This document shows, piece by piece, positions 45,011 to 57,127 of a DNA stretch of 64,000 bases. A program made the translations under genes and the position numbers. This stretch comes from Leptodactylus fallax (Eukaryota > Chordata > Amphibia > Anura > Leptodactylidae). Under the pieces are notes generated by a model. It was not told the origin of the DNA, did no database searches, and saw only the letters and a program-made list of their open reading frames with translations. The DNA lies in contig CAMRHE010000647.1 of NCBI GenBank assembly GCA_947044405.1, positions 372,001-436,000 of the forward strand. Direction: 5' to 3'. How positions within the stretch are numbered: the first letter of the stretch is position 1; each line of letters opens with the position of its first letter.

Positions 45011-47039
45011 TAATATAAAAAAAAAATTCAAATTTATTGGCATATAAACGAGGCAATATCCCAAAACGGAAAAGGAGAAAAGAGAGGAAAGAAGCAGAGG
45101 GAAAAATATAGGCCATTGTGTCAAATTTTTGCACCAAAACTTTGTCTGAAACTAAACATAGTCTAAAAGTTTAATGATTTCATGTTTTTTTTTTTTCGGT
45201 CCCAATGTTTGTAAAATGTTGTGGGATATTTTGGCACTATGCAAGTAAGAGAAATAAATTTGAAATGTGTCATTTCTCATAAGGCATAATGGGTATGAAT
45301 TCAGGTTTAAGATGCTGTAGGAGTTTATTAAGATTTGTTTTCAGTTTCATCACTATTTAGGAAAATATGTTGCATGTTCCGCTGCATTTTACAGTCCCTG
45401 AAAAGTGGATGGGATTCTAGCGAAAAATACCTGCAATGGAAATGCGATAGCTTTGTCTGATTCTCATGTTGCCAACAAATATTGAGTGCCAATGTGTTTG
45501 ACCTTTCCTAAGAGGACTATTGTGTTCAGTTTACTAAAGCTTCCTTTACTTTAATAGCCTGTCAGTGGTTGCAGTTCACATGCACTAGACCTTTCTACTT
45601 TTGCTATTATTGATCAAGCATTTTTTTCTTTGCTGATTCTCCAGTCTCATTAATTCCACAAATGGCAAAAGCATTTTGCTTGGTTTTTGCTTCATAATAT
45701 TTGTAGCTGAATTCTTCACTGTATAGTTCTAAAAATACAGTGTATAAAACGTAATTTTTAATATACGTATGGTATATGCATCAGGGCCATTCAGCAGCAT
45801 TTTCTACTACAAAATAGTGGCAGGTGTTTTTTGCATGTGACTCACCTGCAGGTTTCTCTGTAGCACCCCCCCCCCCCCCCCCTTTGCATTGCAGCGAAAC
45901 CACAGAAATTTTACCCAGTGTCCCCCCGGTCTAGTCAAGCTATGCTAGTAAAGGATAGTTTTGTATTGGTTGCTTTGGATTAACGCACCGTGCTTGCACC
46001 ATGATGTGAAATTAATATTTGCAACAATATTTATGTTCCCTCCTAAGATTAAAGAGTAAACTGTCTGCATGGATTACTTTATATGTAGTTCCATTAAATC
46101 ATATAGTCACAGTTGCTAAGTGCCATTAATTTAATGTCTAATATTATATATGCATGTAAAACTGTGATAACAAATTTAAATCTGTGTTCAAATAATTATA
46201 AATAAATAGTTAAAATTGCCATGAAGTGTAAAAGTGTCTTGTTAAGTATAGAGCAGGCGTAAGGGATCATTACAGACTGCATTTTCAAGGTTCACTGCGC
46301 CTTGCTGGTTGTTATATGAAGGGGAGCAGCCACTGACCCTTATAGTTATTGCTGTTTTCTGTTACTTCGTGTAACCATGTGTATGGTTTTCTTTAAAATC
46401 TCAGAGTTGTCACCTGTGTCTTTGTTTGGCATTGTATGAAAGACACTTTTGTGTAAAATTGTTTATCAAGCCATACACAAGGGACTTCATATATTCTTTA
46501 ACAATATTAATACTTGCTTAATGCTATCTCTGCATGCAGGCATCATTTCTCTTTTGTTTTCTCCCACTAGGGAACTTGAAGCAGCTTGTATAAAGATTGG
46601 GAATACTTAGTATTTCAGAGCATTATTGCTTGTCTGTGGTACTCTACAGTAAACCATGCCTCTGGCTATAGACCACAGCATCTAAGGGGTTAAACTGAAT
46701 TGTTCTGATATGCCATTAATACTGGCATTTGCAGCTGGAACCCGATACAGGTCCTATGAGGAATCTTGCCTGCACTGTACTATTATGGAACAGGTTCTCA
46801 AACGGTTTTAATAATGTGTGTCTTTTGGAAGTGTCTTATAATGTATATGTAGCGTTCTTATGTTAAAGCTGAAACTACAGACTTTTGCCAAATCATAACT
46901 TGTGTGCAACTTTTTCACCTCATGTTTTATTTTATTATTTCTTTATTTCTCACATATGTAAATGTTTAAAACGTTGGCCCTATCATACTAATGCCCATAT
47001 TTTTATTTGTGTTTCAAGTCCCTGGATAAATACAGTAGT
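45011..47039. other. unassigned intron
   Basis: A run of 17 C lies at 45866-45882. 46000-46620 looks repeat-poor. No exon is recognised; TTTTCTCCCACTAG at 46557-46570 resembles an acceptor but no SRRM3-like reading follows. Confidence 0.5.
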
Positions 47040-47825
47040 GTCATAGCCCCCAGGATAATGCTCCACGGTGGCCCCACACAGTATAATATGCTCTCCAGAG
47101 GAGCCCCCCAGTATAACGCTCCAAAGTGGCCTCATAGAATATAACATGCTCTTCAGAGGCCCCCACATTATAATGCTCCACAGTGGCCCCACAGAATATA
47201 ACATGCATTCCAAAGGGCCCCCTCCCCAGTATAATGCTCCACAGTCGCCCCACACAGTACAATATGCTATCCAGAGGGGCTCCCAGTATAATGCTCCACA
47301 GTGGCCCTACAGTCTCCCTCAGTACTGTTATTATATTATACTCCGGGGTCTCTTCAGATCTCCGAGTATAGTAATCGGAGGCCCAGGGGAGGTAAGGGAA
47401 AATAACAAACAGTTATACTCACCTTGCCTTACCTCTCCTGGGCCTCCTTACGCTGCTCCACTATTCCCTGCCGTCGCCGGCTTCCTCTTCTTTGCGGCTG
47501 ACGTCATGCATTGTGGACAATCACAGGCCTCAGCGGTTACGTGGGGGACACTGTTAGCAAGCCCCAGGTGACCGCTGAGGCCAGGCCAGAACGCCAGAAG
47601 ATGACGTAGGATGCCAAGGACAGGTGAGTAAAAATCTTTGTTATTTTTACTTACCTCGGAAAGGGACCCTGTGGCACATAACGCTGGGTCCCTTTCTGTT
47701 ATTGATATGTACGGGCCTGACTCCGGGATCCGGAGTCATCAGGCTCCGGATCCCAGGGGCCCCTTTGGGGACGGGAGCCTGGTCAATTGCCCAGTTTGCC
47801 TCCCCCCCCTTAATGCCAGCCCTGC
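47040..47825. mobile_element. hAT-like composite element; left end not found
   Basis: Right end TTAATGCCAGCCCTG (complement CAGGGCTGGCATTAA) looks like a hAT terminus. Inside are the minisatellite, a hairpin module (TATACTCCGGGGTCTCTTCA... at 47337-47370) and AAACAGTTATACTCACCTTG / AGGTGAGTAAAAATC inverted words. No matching left terminus or octamer duplication is seen, so it may be 5' truncated. Confidence 0.6.
47045..47315. repeat. degenerate minisatellite (CAGTATAATGCTCCACAGTGGCC...)
   Basis: Eight or nine units of about 30-38 bp on the plus strand, i.e. the complement of the unit at 2184-2950. Confidence 0.95.
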
Positions 47826-48559
47826 ATATAACACTGTCTAATGCATGTATACACATTGCCTAGATAGTGCTAGATAGTATCCATTTATCACATACAATTC
47901 CCCTTGCTATGTATTTCCCAGATACCTGGTAGATAGAGTGTTGCACTATCAAACACTGCCCACATACCAATATACAGTGTCCACATAGACTTTTCTCACA
48001 TTGCCATACATTACTCAGAGCTATAGGGGAAGTTTATCATACATGAATTTTACAAGTTGCAATCTTGCAGCCAAGATGTTTTTGCACCAAAATTTGTGCA
48101 CCCTGTATGCCACTTTTGCGGAAAACGGGTGTGTCGAGAAGTGTGGCCTCCCATGACTCTGCAGATTTGCTATAATTTACGCCAGAAACTGGTCTAAATT
48201 ATAGGTCAGAAGGTATAGATTTCAGATTCTGATGCATGGAGGAAAGGAGATAAACTTAATTTATTAAGAAGCTTGAGTCGGACCAGTTGGACCAAGTGCA
48301 GAACTAGAATAGATGTAGAGTACATCAATTGAAAGAGTCATTGAAAATGACACATGCCTGAAAGATTAAATGAGCTTATGTAATGCAATAGGGGGTTTAA
48401 AAGGAGTTACATTTATCTACATTAGATTACTATATAGAGCACTAGACTACATTTTCTACAATGTAAATCACATGAGCAAGCTCTCTATAGATAGTGTGGG
48501 GAAATTTATCAAGAGTGGACTGAGATACACCTAATTTATTAAGAGTGACACTAAATAAA
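47826..48559. other. unassigned intron with dispersed-repeat debris
   Basis: GGGGAAGTTTATCATACATG (48026) and GGGGAAATTTATCAAGAGTG (48500) resemble the dispersed motif at 23985 and 39889. Confidence 0.5.
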
Positions 48560-48845
48560 TTAAAGGGGTTGTCCAAGATTAAGTTTTTTGTGACCTATCC
48601 TTAGAATTCGCCATAAATACCTGATAGTTGGGGGGCTGATGGCTGTCAGCTGTACAGAGCTGCTTCTGGCGTCCATCCTAATACAGGGCTAAAAGCAGAA
48701 AGCTCTGTCCCCTGTATAGCATCTGGGTGCTGTATTATCTATTGGAAGGGCGCCGACAGCTCATCATTGCAGATCAAGCAACCAGTATTTATGGGCTATG
48801 ATATGGATAGTCTGTAAAAACCTTAGCCTTGGACAATCCCTTTAA
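48560..48845. mobile_element. T2-like MITE
   Basis: TTAAAGGGGTTGTCCAAG is mirrored by TTGGACAATCCCTTTAA; inner GACCTATCC / GGATAGTC words are also inverted. 286 bp, no coding capacity. Confidence 0.88.
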
Positions 48846-49619
48846 ATGCATCTCTGACCCATTGTGTGTTCAGAAAGTCAAACGACCCCCCTTTGAGTCA
48901 GTAAGAAATGCTGGAATCCCTGAAGCCTGAAGAGTATTAAATACAAATAAATAGTGACAGAAATAGAATTAAATAAAACATATTTGCAGAAAAAAAAATT
49001 GTAATGTTGTTGCCAACATGGAACCTCTGTGAATATGGTGCTTTGCATAAGCTTTATGAGGTACTTATATGGTGCTCGGGTAAAGGTATATTCAGTCCTA
49101 TATCCACCAAAAATCATCCATGTGTATAACATAGGTAATCACAATAACTAGTAGTACTAGTAGCATGTAAAGTTTGCTTTTTTATTACTTATATGTAGAT
49201 TTGGTGAACTTAAGGACACCACTTTATATTTTATGCTTTTTTTTTTCAGCTAAATAAATCAAAAAGTGCTTGCAAATTGTGAAATGCTTGTCATTTGCAG
49301 CGCTCATCTTATTTCAAGGACAGGAAAGAAATTCAGTGAATAAGTTTTCTCAAAATTCATTGCAAGGACATCAGTTTGCATTACTTTAGATTTATTATGT
49401 GTGTTACATTACATGTACTGTAATAAAACTGATCATATCTTACAATCAGATAAACATAGCACATTTTTATTTACAGTGTTTACGTTTATATTAGAGAAAT
49501 TGAGAACAAGAAATCATAATCTTTAAAGAGGTTGTCTTGTGAAGACAAGCATTTCCATATTTCCTATTAGGGACTTGGGCCTTCCCGACTCCATTTATGA
49601 GCCAAAATGGAGGGCAAAC
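48846..49619. other. unassigned intron
   Basis: A solitary T2-like end, TTAAAGAGGTTGTCTTGTGA, lies at about 49523; no partner found. No gene. Confidence 0.45.
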
Positions 49620-50012
49620 TTAAAGGAGTTATGAATTTCTTGTACTGGATAAGTTTTTTTACTAATATATAAGCAGGCCACCCAGAACCCCAATGATTAC
49701 ATTTGCAAAGAGAAGTGGGGGAGGCCAGAAACTTGATCCTCTGCCTCCCCTGCTGAAGCTCCAACTCTCGATCATATAACTGACTCCACTCTACTCTATG
49801 GACATGCCGCATGAGTAGAGTGAAGTCAGTGACTTCACAGAAAGCCGATGTAGCAGCAAGGGAGGCAGCATGCAGAGAATTCTGCCATCTTATTATTCTA
49901 TACAAATGTAATCATCAGGGCTCCGGGAGACCTGCTTATGTATTAGTAATAAAGCATACCCAACAAAGGGAATGCATTGATAAGCTTTATTTTTTCCTAT
50001 ATAACCCCTTCA
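49620..50012. mobile_element. T2-like MITE, degraded right end
   Basis: TTAAAGGAGTTATGAATTTC on the left, AACCCCTTCA on the right (terminal TTAA altered to TTCA). The arms share TAATATATAAGCAGG...CAATGATTACATTTG and its complement, so the palindrome is clear despite the altered tip. Confidence 0.75.
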
Positions 50013-51030
50013 TTTCCTCAAAAGGTACTAACTGTACCAGATTCTGGAGAATTTTATGCCAAAGATGAGTTGCAACCACAAAATGGCATGGCGCCTGTTC
50101 TCTTCTGACAATGAACAAAGGGCTAAAATACTGTAGCTTTTGCTTATAAAGGGATTAAGGTATGAATGAGTAACTTTCAAGGATAGAGGGTAGCATGATA
50201 TTTTATTGACTGCTGTTGAATTAGCATGGGTTTATCTATGCATTTATTCTTTGTATACAAAGATGACATTTGCCTATTAAACTCAAAAGCAACCAACAAC
50301 TAGAAATTACACCCACTCACATTTCTAGGCATCACAAATCTCCAGAAGCTGATATAATGTTGTAAGCAAACAAATTATAATTTTTGTATGTTTGAGGGGA
50401 AAACAACGGATGAAACATATTTTTATTTAGAAGAACAATCTGCTGAAAGGATCACAATAACCATGCAGTAAGTGAGAGCCTCATCACGACCCTTACTGAA
50501 GTGCAATATTCCATTGTGTCAAACACTTGTTAAGTACAGTGCGAGGCTATAGAGACACCTGCTTAGGTCGCAGCTGTTTTTATTTCATAGAAAAGCATAT
50601 GATGATATCTTCATATTACAACAATACTAGTAGTACAGAAAAAGAAGCAGCTGACATCCATTCATTCTTTATTAAGTAGTGGTTTAGTTATTAAAGGATA
50701 TACATTCCCTTCCCAAAACAGGGTTATCAGTCAGCTGACAAGCACATTGGGGGAAATGTATCAAAATGGGAATTTTTAAAGTCAGATTTGCTAGAGTCTG
50801 CATTGCCATAATTTATGCCAAAGTTATTGTCACCTGATATTAGATAAAATTGGAGCATCTTTACCTATCCTTAAGATAGTCCAACAATTAGGGAGTCTGA
50901 CTGTTGGAACCTCCACAGATCAGCTGTTTCCTAGAGGAATCAGTTATCGGGAATTGGACCCTCAGTGATCTAAAATTGCTGGACTTTGTTAAGGATAGAC
51001 CAATTTTTAATAGTTGGATAACTTCTTTAA
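50013..51030. other. unassigned intron
   Basis: GGGGGAAATGTATCAAAATG at 50749 resembles the dispersed motif at 48500. No gene. Confidence 0.45.
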
Positions 51031-51642
51031 GGCTTAGGTCCCACGTTGTCAGCCGCAGCCAAAAAACCCTGACTGTGGCGGAAATGCATTGCGTTTTTTT
51101 CAGCAGCGCTTTTCACAGAAAGTCTGCAGAGTTTTCCTCTGCGGACTTTCTACTCCTATTATAGCTATACGGAAAACGCAAGCGTTTCCATAGGTATAAT
51201 TGTCATGCTGTGATTTTCAAAAACAAGAGTAGATGGGATTAGCTAGAAGCCCATCCACGTTGCAGTTAATGTAAAATGCCGCAGCATTTCCCCTGTTCTG
51301 AAAACGCAGTATTTTTGCCGCTGAGGAAAACGCCGCAGCAAAAAACGCTGCGTTTTACAGTACCTGCAAAGTGAATGAGATTCTGGTTAATCCCATCCAC
51401 ATATTGCAGAAAAAAATCCGCTGCGCAAAAACTGCGTTTTCAAAAACACCCACGATTTTGAAAATCACAGCATGTCAATTATACGAGCAGAAATGTTGGC
51501 GTTTTCCCTATAGGTTTAATTAGGGAAGAAAATCCGCTGAGAAAAACTGAGAAAAAATGCAATGAAAAAGGCTGTTGAAAAAAAGGCAACGCATTTCCGC
51601 AGTGTTTTTTTTAGCTGCATTTCACTACGTGGGGCCTTAGCC
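51031..51642. mobile_element. TWA-flanked MITE, long copy
   Basis: GGCTTAGGTCCCACGTTG and TACGTGGGGCCTTAGCC are inverted, with TAA on both sides (51028-51030, 51643-51645). It contains repeated inverted modules (TTTGCGGACTTTCT-like, GCATGTCAATTATAC), apparently one and a half unit lengths. Same subfamily as 37591. Confidence 0.85.
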
Positions 51643-51645
51643 TAA

Positions 51646-52229
51646 GTTTAACACTTCTGTCCTGAGACATTACTCTACTTTCTACAAATCCTTAATTTTA
51701 AGCTACTTTAAAAAGTTGCATGCTAGGGCAGGTTCAGCTTTAATAAAAAAAAATATTTCTTGATATATCCTTGTGTTTTGACCTGAGGGAAAAAAAAAAA
51801 ACATCCATTTTTGTCATGAATGTATATATTTTACAACTCCTTTTCATTTACATTAAAACACAAAACTATATAGCTCAGTTGTATGTATAATTTAGCTGTT
51901 TGGTAAAGGGGACCTATTAATAGTCCCAAAGTAACATACACTGCAATGCATACTCAATGAAAAATTGTGTTGCGTCTACTCAAATTATGTTTTTGTCAGT
52001 TTTTCCTAGGGGTTTTGTACAATAAGTAAAATAGTAATCCATACAGGGTAAAACTTTTTTACCCATAAGTGCCCAGCATTGACAGGGAACAGATTACTTC
52101 ACAAATTTTTTTACAACTTGAGTATTGACTGCTTCACATGACAAAGGAGGAAACAGTAGGAGCTTTAAATGGTTCCATTTGCCACATAGGTATTCTGAGG
52201 TATGCTTAGTATAGTTACATTAGTTTTGT

Positions 52230-52231
<2 letters not shown>
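51646..52231. other. unassigned intron
   Basis: No gene or classifiable element. Confidence 0.45.

Positions 52232-52269
<38 letters not shown>
52232..52269. repeat. (AT)n microsatellite
   Basis: An uninterrupted AT run. Confidence 0.97.
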
Positions 52270-52271
<2 letters not shown>

Positions 52272-52817
52272 TTATATTGAGCGTATACATATGTATTGTA
52301 CAGCAGATAGCCATCACTCCTTACAAACATATTAAACAGTCCGTGCTGGGAGCAGTGGTGCAGCAAGGTTGATTCAGTGGTGGTGATCAATGCAGATAAA
52401 AGCAGTCCAAAAATATATACAATCCAAGAAATGGCTTTATTTTCAGTACTTGATAGTAGAGTAAACAGCAAGGTATACACACAGAAGTCATCCCATCAAT
52501 ATTTATTAACCGCTTATTTGCCCCTTGGAATGAAGATCTTTCTCCAGACTTGATAATCTCTAATTTATACAGTGATTTTTTTCACTATTTCTCGGCCTCT
52601 CTCTGCTCAATTTATTTTTGTTGGGCTAGGTTTAGGACCTTATTCTTTGAAAATCTGGGCAGAATCTGTTCTTACCTGTTCTTCAAAATGAAAGTTAATA
52701 ATACTTCCTGAAATTAGGGGTGACCTCTCAGACTCCTGGGAGAGTTGGCAAATCTACATGTCCCTGTGGAATGCTCCCACATCTGCTGAGCTCTTTGTCA
52801 GCTGAGCTTTGTTTGAC
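52270..52817. other. unassigned intron
   Basis: No gene or classifiable element. Confidence 0.45.
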
Positions 52818-53093
52818 AGTAAGGCCCCGTTCAGTTTCTTGAAAAATGAAGGGGCATTTGAGATGGGCATCTGCCTTGGATTCCTCTCCATTTTTCGGCC
52901 CCCAGCTCCCCATTTTTCACTGTTGATTAGGCTGCCCAGAATCCGTGGCAAGATAAAGAAGGAGGCTTATTTTTCCATCGTCCTGCTCTTATCTCTGTCA
53001 CCCATTAATGTGAGGCACAATCTGGCATTAATTTTGGGGTGGAAGCCACTGCAAAATCAGCGACAGATTCTACCATGTGAACAGGGCCTGAAA
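52818..53093. mobile_element. MITE related to the TGTTCAC group
   Basis: AGTAAGGCCCCGTTCAGTTT and CATGTGAACAGGGCCTGAA are inverted; inner words (CCGTGGCAAGATAAAGAAGG, CAAAATCAGCGACAGATTCT) match 56130-56315. No coding capacity. Confidence 0.6.
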
Positions 53094-54051
53094 GGTTTAA
53101 TCAGGTGGAAATTCTCTTAAATGACTGTATTTATTGGGAAATACTTGAATAACTGTAAGTAACTTCTATTCTTATTACCTGTATGAGTATTAGAAAAATT
53201 TTTTTTAAGTGAAGGACACACGTGGACTGATGCAACAATCTTCAAAGCTTACTTGATTCTATGATTCCCCCTACAGAGTATTTCTCAAACAAATCCAAAT
53301 GGTTTTATGTGACCATAAGATGGGTGAGAACAGGCTTTATGCAGCTTAATTGGGTCACCAGAGGGAGCTTGCTTCTAAAGGAGGCTTCTCTATATTCTAG
53401 ACATGCTTCCTTTTACCCACTGCATCCATGCTGACAGATTAACAGGAAAAGAATTTACGGAGCTGACTGTAAAATAAAAAGGAAACTTTGAAGGCATGTT
53501 TAAATAAATCATAAAGTCTGTAAGCAAAAATGAAAGTCAGCCTATGCATCCTTTGTACAAATTCATGTCTAAAAGGGCTCTTCTTTTCAAAGGAACCTTG
53601 CCTTTTCTCTCTTTTGGGGATTGACCAAGGAACAACTGGTGGAAAAAGATAATATATTCTAGGTCTCTAAATATAAAAGTAGCTATTCATTATGGGTTTA
53701 TGAACATGGAATGAAGATTTCTCAGTTCCGCATCTCATCAAAGCTATAGAAGGAATTAAGTCAGTCTTCTAGCATCCAAAAGTAATTGCAGTTGCAAGTT
53801 CAAGCAGTTTTGAGGTCTGTTTGATTTTTCAAGCATCCTTTGGTATTTATCTTCTGCTTATCGACGAGTCTCCAGTTTAGAACTGCATGTAACATATTTT
53901 TTATTAAATGCTTTATGGAAAATGCAGTAATATACATTGGAAAATCCAGTAATTGCATTTTACACTTATCCATCACATGCCACATATTCCTCTTACCAAG
54001 AGGAAGAAAATCTAAATAAATAAGAATTTAGATCAAATATTAAATGCAGTG
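53094..54051. other. repeat-poor intron
   Basis: No transposon ends recognised; 53400-53990 appears unique. Confidence 0.45.
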
Positions 54052-54551
54052 TTAAAGGGATTCTATCATTTAAAATAAGTTTTTAAACTAAAAGCATGTA
54101 GGAATAGCCTTTATAAAGGCTTTTCCGCTCTTACCTTTATTTTGCAGGTCCATGCTGCTGTTTTCAAATCATTCATCTTTTCTTCTTTATGCTAATTATG
54201 CTCAGAGAGCACAGGGGGCGTTCCCCCTGAGCTCACTGCACAGCGTCATCATCGAATCCAGCCCCGCCCCTGTCTTGTCTTCCTGACACGTCTTGTGTGT
54301 TTCCCCTCCTCTTTGGCCATTTTGTGGTGGTCTCTTATGTCGATATGGTTTCAGTATGCTCAGTACTCCATAGAACTACACGAGCGTACTGCACAGGCGC
54401 AGTACACTTGTGTAAGAGACCACCGCAAAATGGCCAACGGAGCATGCGCAGTAGCTCAGTACTCCATAGATCTACACAAGAGACCACCGCAAATTGGCCT
54501 ACGTGCTTTTAGTTTAAAAACATTTTTTTTTCAATGATAAAATCCCTTTAA
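54052..54551. mobile_element. T2-like MITE (TTAAAGGGATTCTATCATTT ends)
   Basis: TTAAAGGGATTCTATCATTT mirrors AATGATAAAATCCCTTTAA. The centre contains inverted GCCATTTTGTGGTGGTCTCT / AGACCACCGCAAAATGGCC, with the second arm partly duplicated at 54417-54500. Confidence 0.85.
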
Positions 54552-54697
54552 TTAAGCTACTACTTAAGAATTTGGGGTTTCTGGTCACATAGGAGGAAGC
54601 AATTTGCCCAGTTGCATTGGTTTATAAATACATTTAGGAATGTAGAAATCAGATTTCTAAAACTAGAAGAGGAATATTGGAACTAAAGACTCCTTAA

Positions 54698-55389
54698 GGC
54701 TAAGGCCCCACGTTGCGGAAGCGCAGCTTTTTTTTATGCCAAAGCCAGGAGTAGATTAAGCTTAAAGGGATATTCCCATGAACATAACCATTTTAAAATT
54801 TGTAGATAATTAAAAATTAAACATTTTTGAAAGTATAAGTAATTAAACATTTTGTAGAGTTTTAAAGATTTTCTCTAAATATCTTGTGGACACAAGTTGT
54901 TGTCTTGATCAGTTGCCAGTGGATACGACCATGAATGCAGGATCTTTCTAAGGTCAGAAAATAAGTCATGATTTCCTTATTGTGGCCGGGATATCTTCTA
55001 GTACATGAAGTGTTCCTGCCTGATAACCCAGCTACAATAAGAAAATCATGGCTGGGTTCCTGACAAGTCCCAGACCATAGAAAGCTTCTGCATTTGTGGT
55101 CATATCCATTGGCTACCGATCAAGACAACAGATGTCACCACTAAGATAGTTAGAGAAAATCTTTAAAACTCTGTGGAATTTTTAGATACTTATATTTGCA
55201 AAAATGTTTCACTTTTAATTATCTACAAATATAGATATGATTATGTTCATGGGAATACCCCTTTAAGGTAGTAATATAAGACCTTCTTATATATTTCCCA
55301 TTCCTTTTGTAGCCATTCTTGGCTTTGGCTCAAAAAATGCAACAAAATCTGCAACAACAAAAAAAAGTTGCGTTTCCGCAGTGTGAGCC
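54698..55389. mobile_element. TWA-flanked MITE split by a T2 insertion
   Basis: Left part 54698-54761 (GGCTAAGGCCCCACGTTGCG...GCCAGGAGTAG) and right part 55267-55389 (TAGCCATTCTTGGCTTTGGC...TTGCGTTTCCGC) form one copy of the subfamily seen intact at 57128-57346. The T2 element at 54762-55266 interrupts it. Confidence 0.85.
54762..55266. mobile_element. T2-like MITE nested in another MITE
   Basis: TTAAAGGGATATTCCCATGA mirrors TCATGGGAATACCCCTTTAA. Inner arms CTAAATATCTTGTGG..., GATACGACCATGAATGCAGG and their complements are also inverted, leaving a short centre near 55010. TTAA occurs at both junctions. Confidence 0.9.
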
Positions 55390-55394
55390 TTATC

Positions 55395-55505
55395 GTAAAA
55401 GGGGTTATCCAAGATTAGAAAATAGGACTGCTTTCTTCTTCTCAGGAAGTGACATCACGTCTGTGGGTCACATGCACATGCTGCAGTTCAGTCCCATTAA
55501 TTTTA
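55395..55505. mobile_element. half of a T2-like MITE
   Basis: AAAAGGGGTTATCCAAGATT, then TGCTTTCTTCTTCTCAGGAA and GTGACATCACGTCTG match the left arm of 15684-15896. The right arm is missing. Confidence 0.75.
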
Positions 55506-56129
55506 TTTTGGATAACCATGTTTGTGTGTCAGCATCTGAATTGGTGTGTATAGAGATGTGGAATTGGTGAGAAAAGTGCATTACAAATGTTTGCCATTGA
55601 GTAAATTTGACACCCACAATACTATATAATTAGATGATATACTATGTTACAGAATTAAGAATGGTGATAAAATGACAGGGCAGTTTTGGCTGTGACTTTC
55701 TGTTCTTTTCCCTTGATTCTTCTTCTTCTTCTTTTCCTTTCTCTCGTTTTTTGGTTTCTTTCTCTTTTTCCCCTCTTCTCTCTCCCAAGAACTAATTTTT
55801 ATTGCGCATTAAAGGGGTCTTCCAGTGAACAAAAATGTTGTGGCAGGGTGCTGCAAATTCCAATAAACAAAATAAAATTGCTTATACTCCCCTCCACTGA
55901 TCCCATTGCTACTGCTCCTCGGATGGTGCTCGGATCCCTGCTAACTCAGCAAAAAATGGCCGAGAAAGCCTGCACAGATAATCATGGGTTGCCGCAGTAA
56001 CTAATGTGACCAGTGATTAATTGAGTGGGCGGATGCTGGTTTGTTTATGCCCTTGGGTAAAAGAACCTCAGTAGACCCCTTGGTAGCGCAATTCATGCAG
56101 TGGAAGCATTTTCGTCTAAAAGCACTGCA
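55506..56129. other. unassigned intron with a pyrimidine tract
   Basis: 55698-55790 is almost entirely C and T on the plus strand. A lone T2-like end, TTAAAGGGGTCTTCCAGTGA, is at about 55809. No gene. Confidence 0.6.
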
Positions 56130-56315
56130 GAAAAAAAAAAAAAAAAAAAACGGAATTCCAGTTGCGGATTCTGCGGCAAGATAGAAGAAGACACTTATTT
56201 TTTCAGCGTCCTGCTTTGATTTCAGGCAGAATGAGGGCTGAATCTGCCGCTGATTTTGGGGCAAAATCCACCACAAAAATCAGTGCTAGATTCTGCCATG
56301 TGAGCGGATCCTAAT
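56130..56315. mobile_element. partial MITE of the TGTTCAC/GCGGATTC group
   Basis: TTGCGGATTCTGCGGCAAGA and GATTCTGCCATGTGAGCGGA match words in 52818-53093 and 32283-32607; the left end is lost in an A run (56130-56150). Confidence 0.5.
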
Positions 56316-56422
56316 ACTGTTAACAGTGCAATGAACACTTTCACTGTATATACAACCCCCTATGTATACACCCACCCATGTTCTGTCTTCTGGGTGTGTA
56401 TGTATATTTACAGTATATATAT

Positions 56423-56847
56423 TGTGACAACTTGGGGAATTAGACTCAAAATGGCGGCAGACTCCTGGTCCGGACAGCGGTGGTTCGTGGTACTGGGCGC
56501 CGGAAAGATAGCGTTCAGACGGTCCAAGTGTAAAATAAAACTGGCTTTATACAGCTTAACTGCAACATAACAAAACAACAAAAAACCTAGGCCACAGTTA
56601 GGATACTAACTAACTTCTCGAGCCCCTAACTAGTCTGACTCCTGCTCAGCTCTAGCAAAAGTCCCCTGTGGACCCCAGCCCTCCTGGCACAGACCGTCTA
56701 TCTGTCCAGCTGGGTCCACCATCTCCTGCTCCCTGCAGGATACTCCAGCCTTCTGGAGATACGTGCCCCACCCAAAGGTGTGGCTGAGAGCCTTTTCAGG
56801 GCTGGCCTGGGTCGCTCCCTAGCTCCCTCTAGGTTCACATACTCACA
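56423..56847 (+). mobile_element. solo-LTR-like insertion, copy 2
   Basis: Begins TGTGACAACTTGGGGAAT, shares TACTGGGCGCCGGAAAGATA, AGACGGTCCAAGTGTAAAAT and AATAAAACTGGCTTTA with copy 1 (17612-18131), and ends near CATACTCACA. It lacks about 95 bp present in copy 1. TA runs lie on both sides. Confidence 0.6.

Positions 56848-56850
<3 letters not shown>

Positions 56851-56895
<45 letters not shown>
56851..56895. repeat. (AT)n microsatellite
   Basis: AT run at the right edge of LTR-like copy 2. Confidence 0.97.
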
Positions 56896-56898
<3 letters not shown>

Positions 56899-57127
56899 AC
56901 CCAGTCATTGTCGGAGTTGCAGCAATCGGGATCAGTGGAAGTGAGTATATGCCCTTTAATTTTTAACCCTCCTCCCACACACACAGAGTTCTGAACATAT
57001 CCTGCTCAGGCTCTGGTTTTCCACAAGCATGATATGTTCAGTGAACTGCAGAGATCATTGTAGTCACTTTAAACGACTCTAACTTCAGAGATGCTGGGGC
57101 TAAAGCCGCAATCCTGATCTTGTTTTA
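56896..57127. other. unassigned sequence
   Basis: Nothing classifiable. Confidence 0.45.

Noticed and set aside
46531..46630. Possible exon after the acceptor-like TTTTCTCCCACTAG
   Set aside because: The following reading soon stops and does not resemble the next part of SRRM3.
47068..47571. 167-codon ORF beginning in a minisatellite
   Set aside because: Half of it follows the repeat period and the rest crosses the hairpin module without recognisable motifs.
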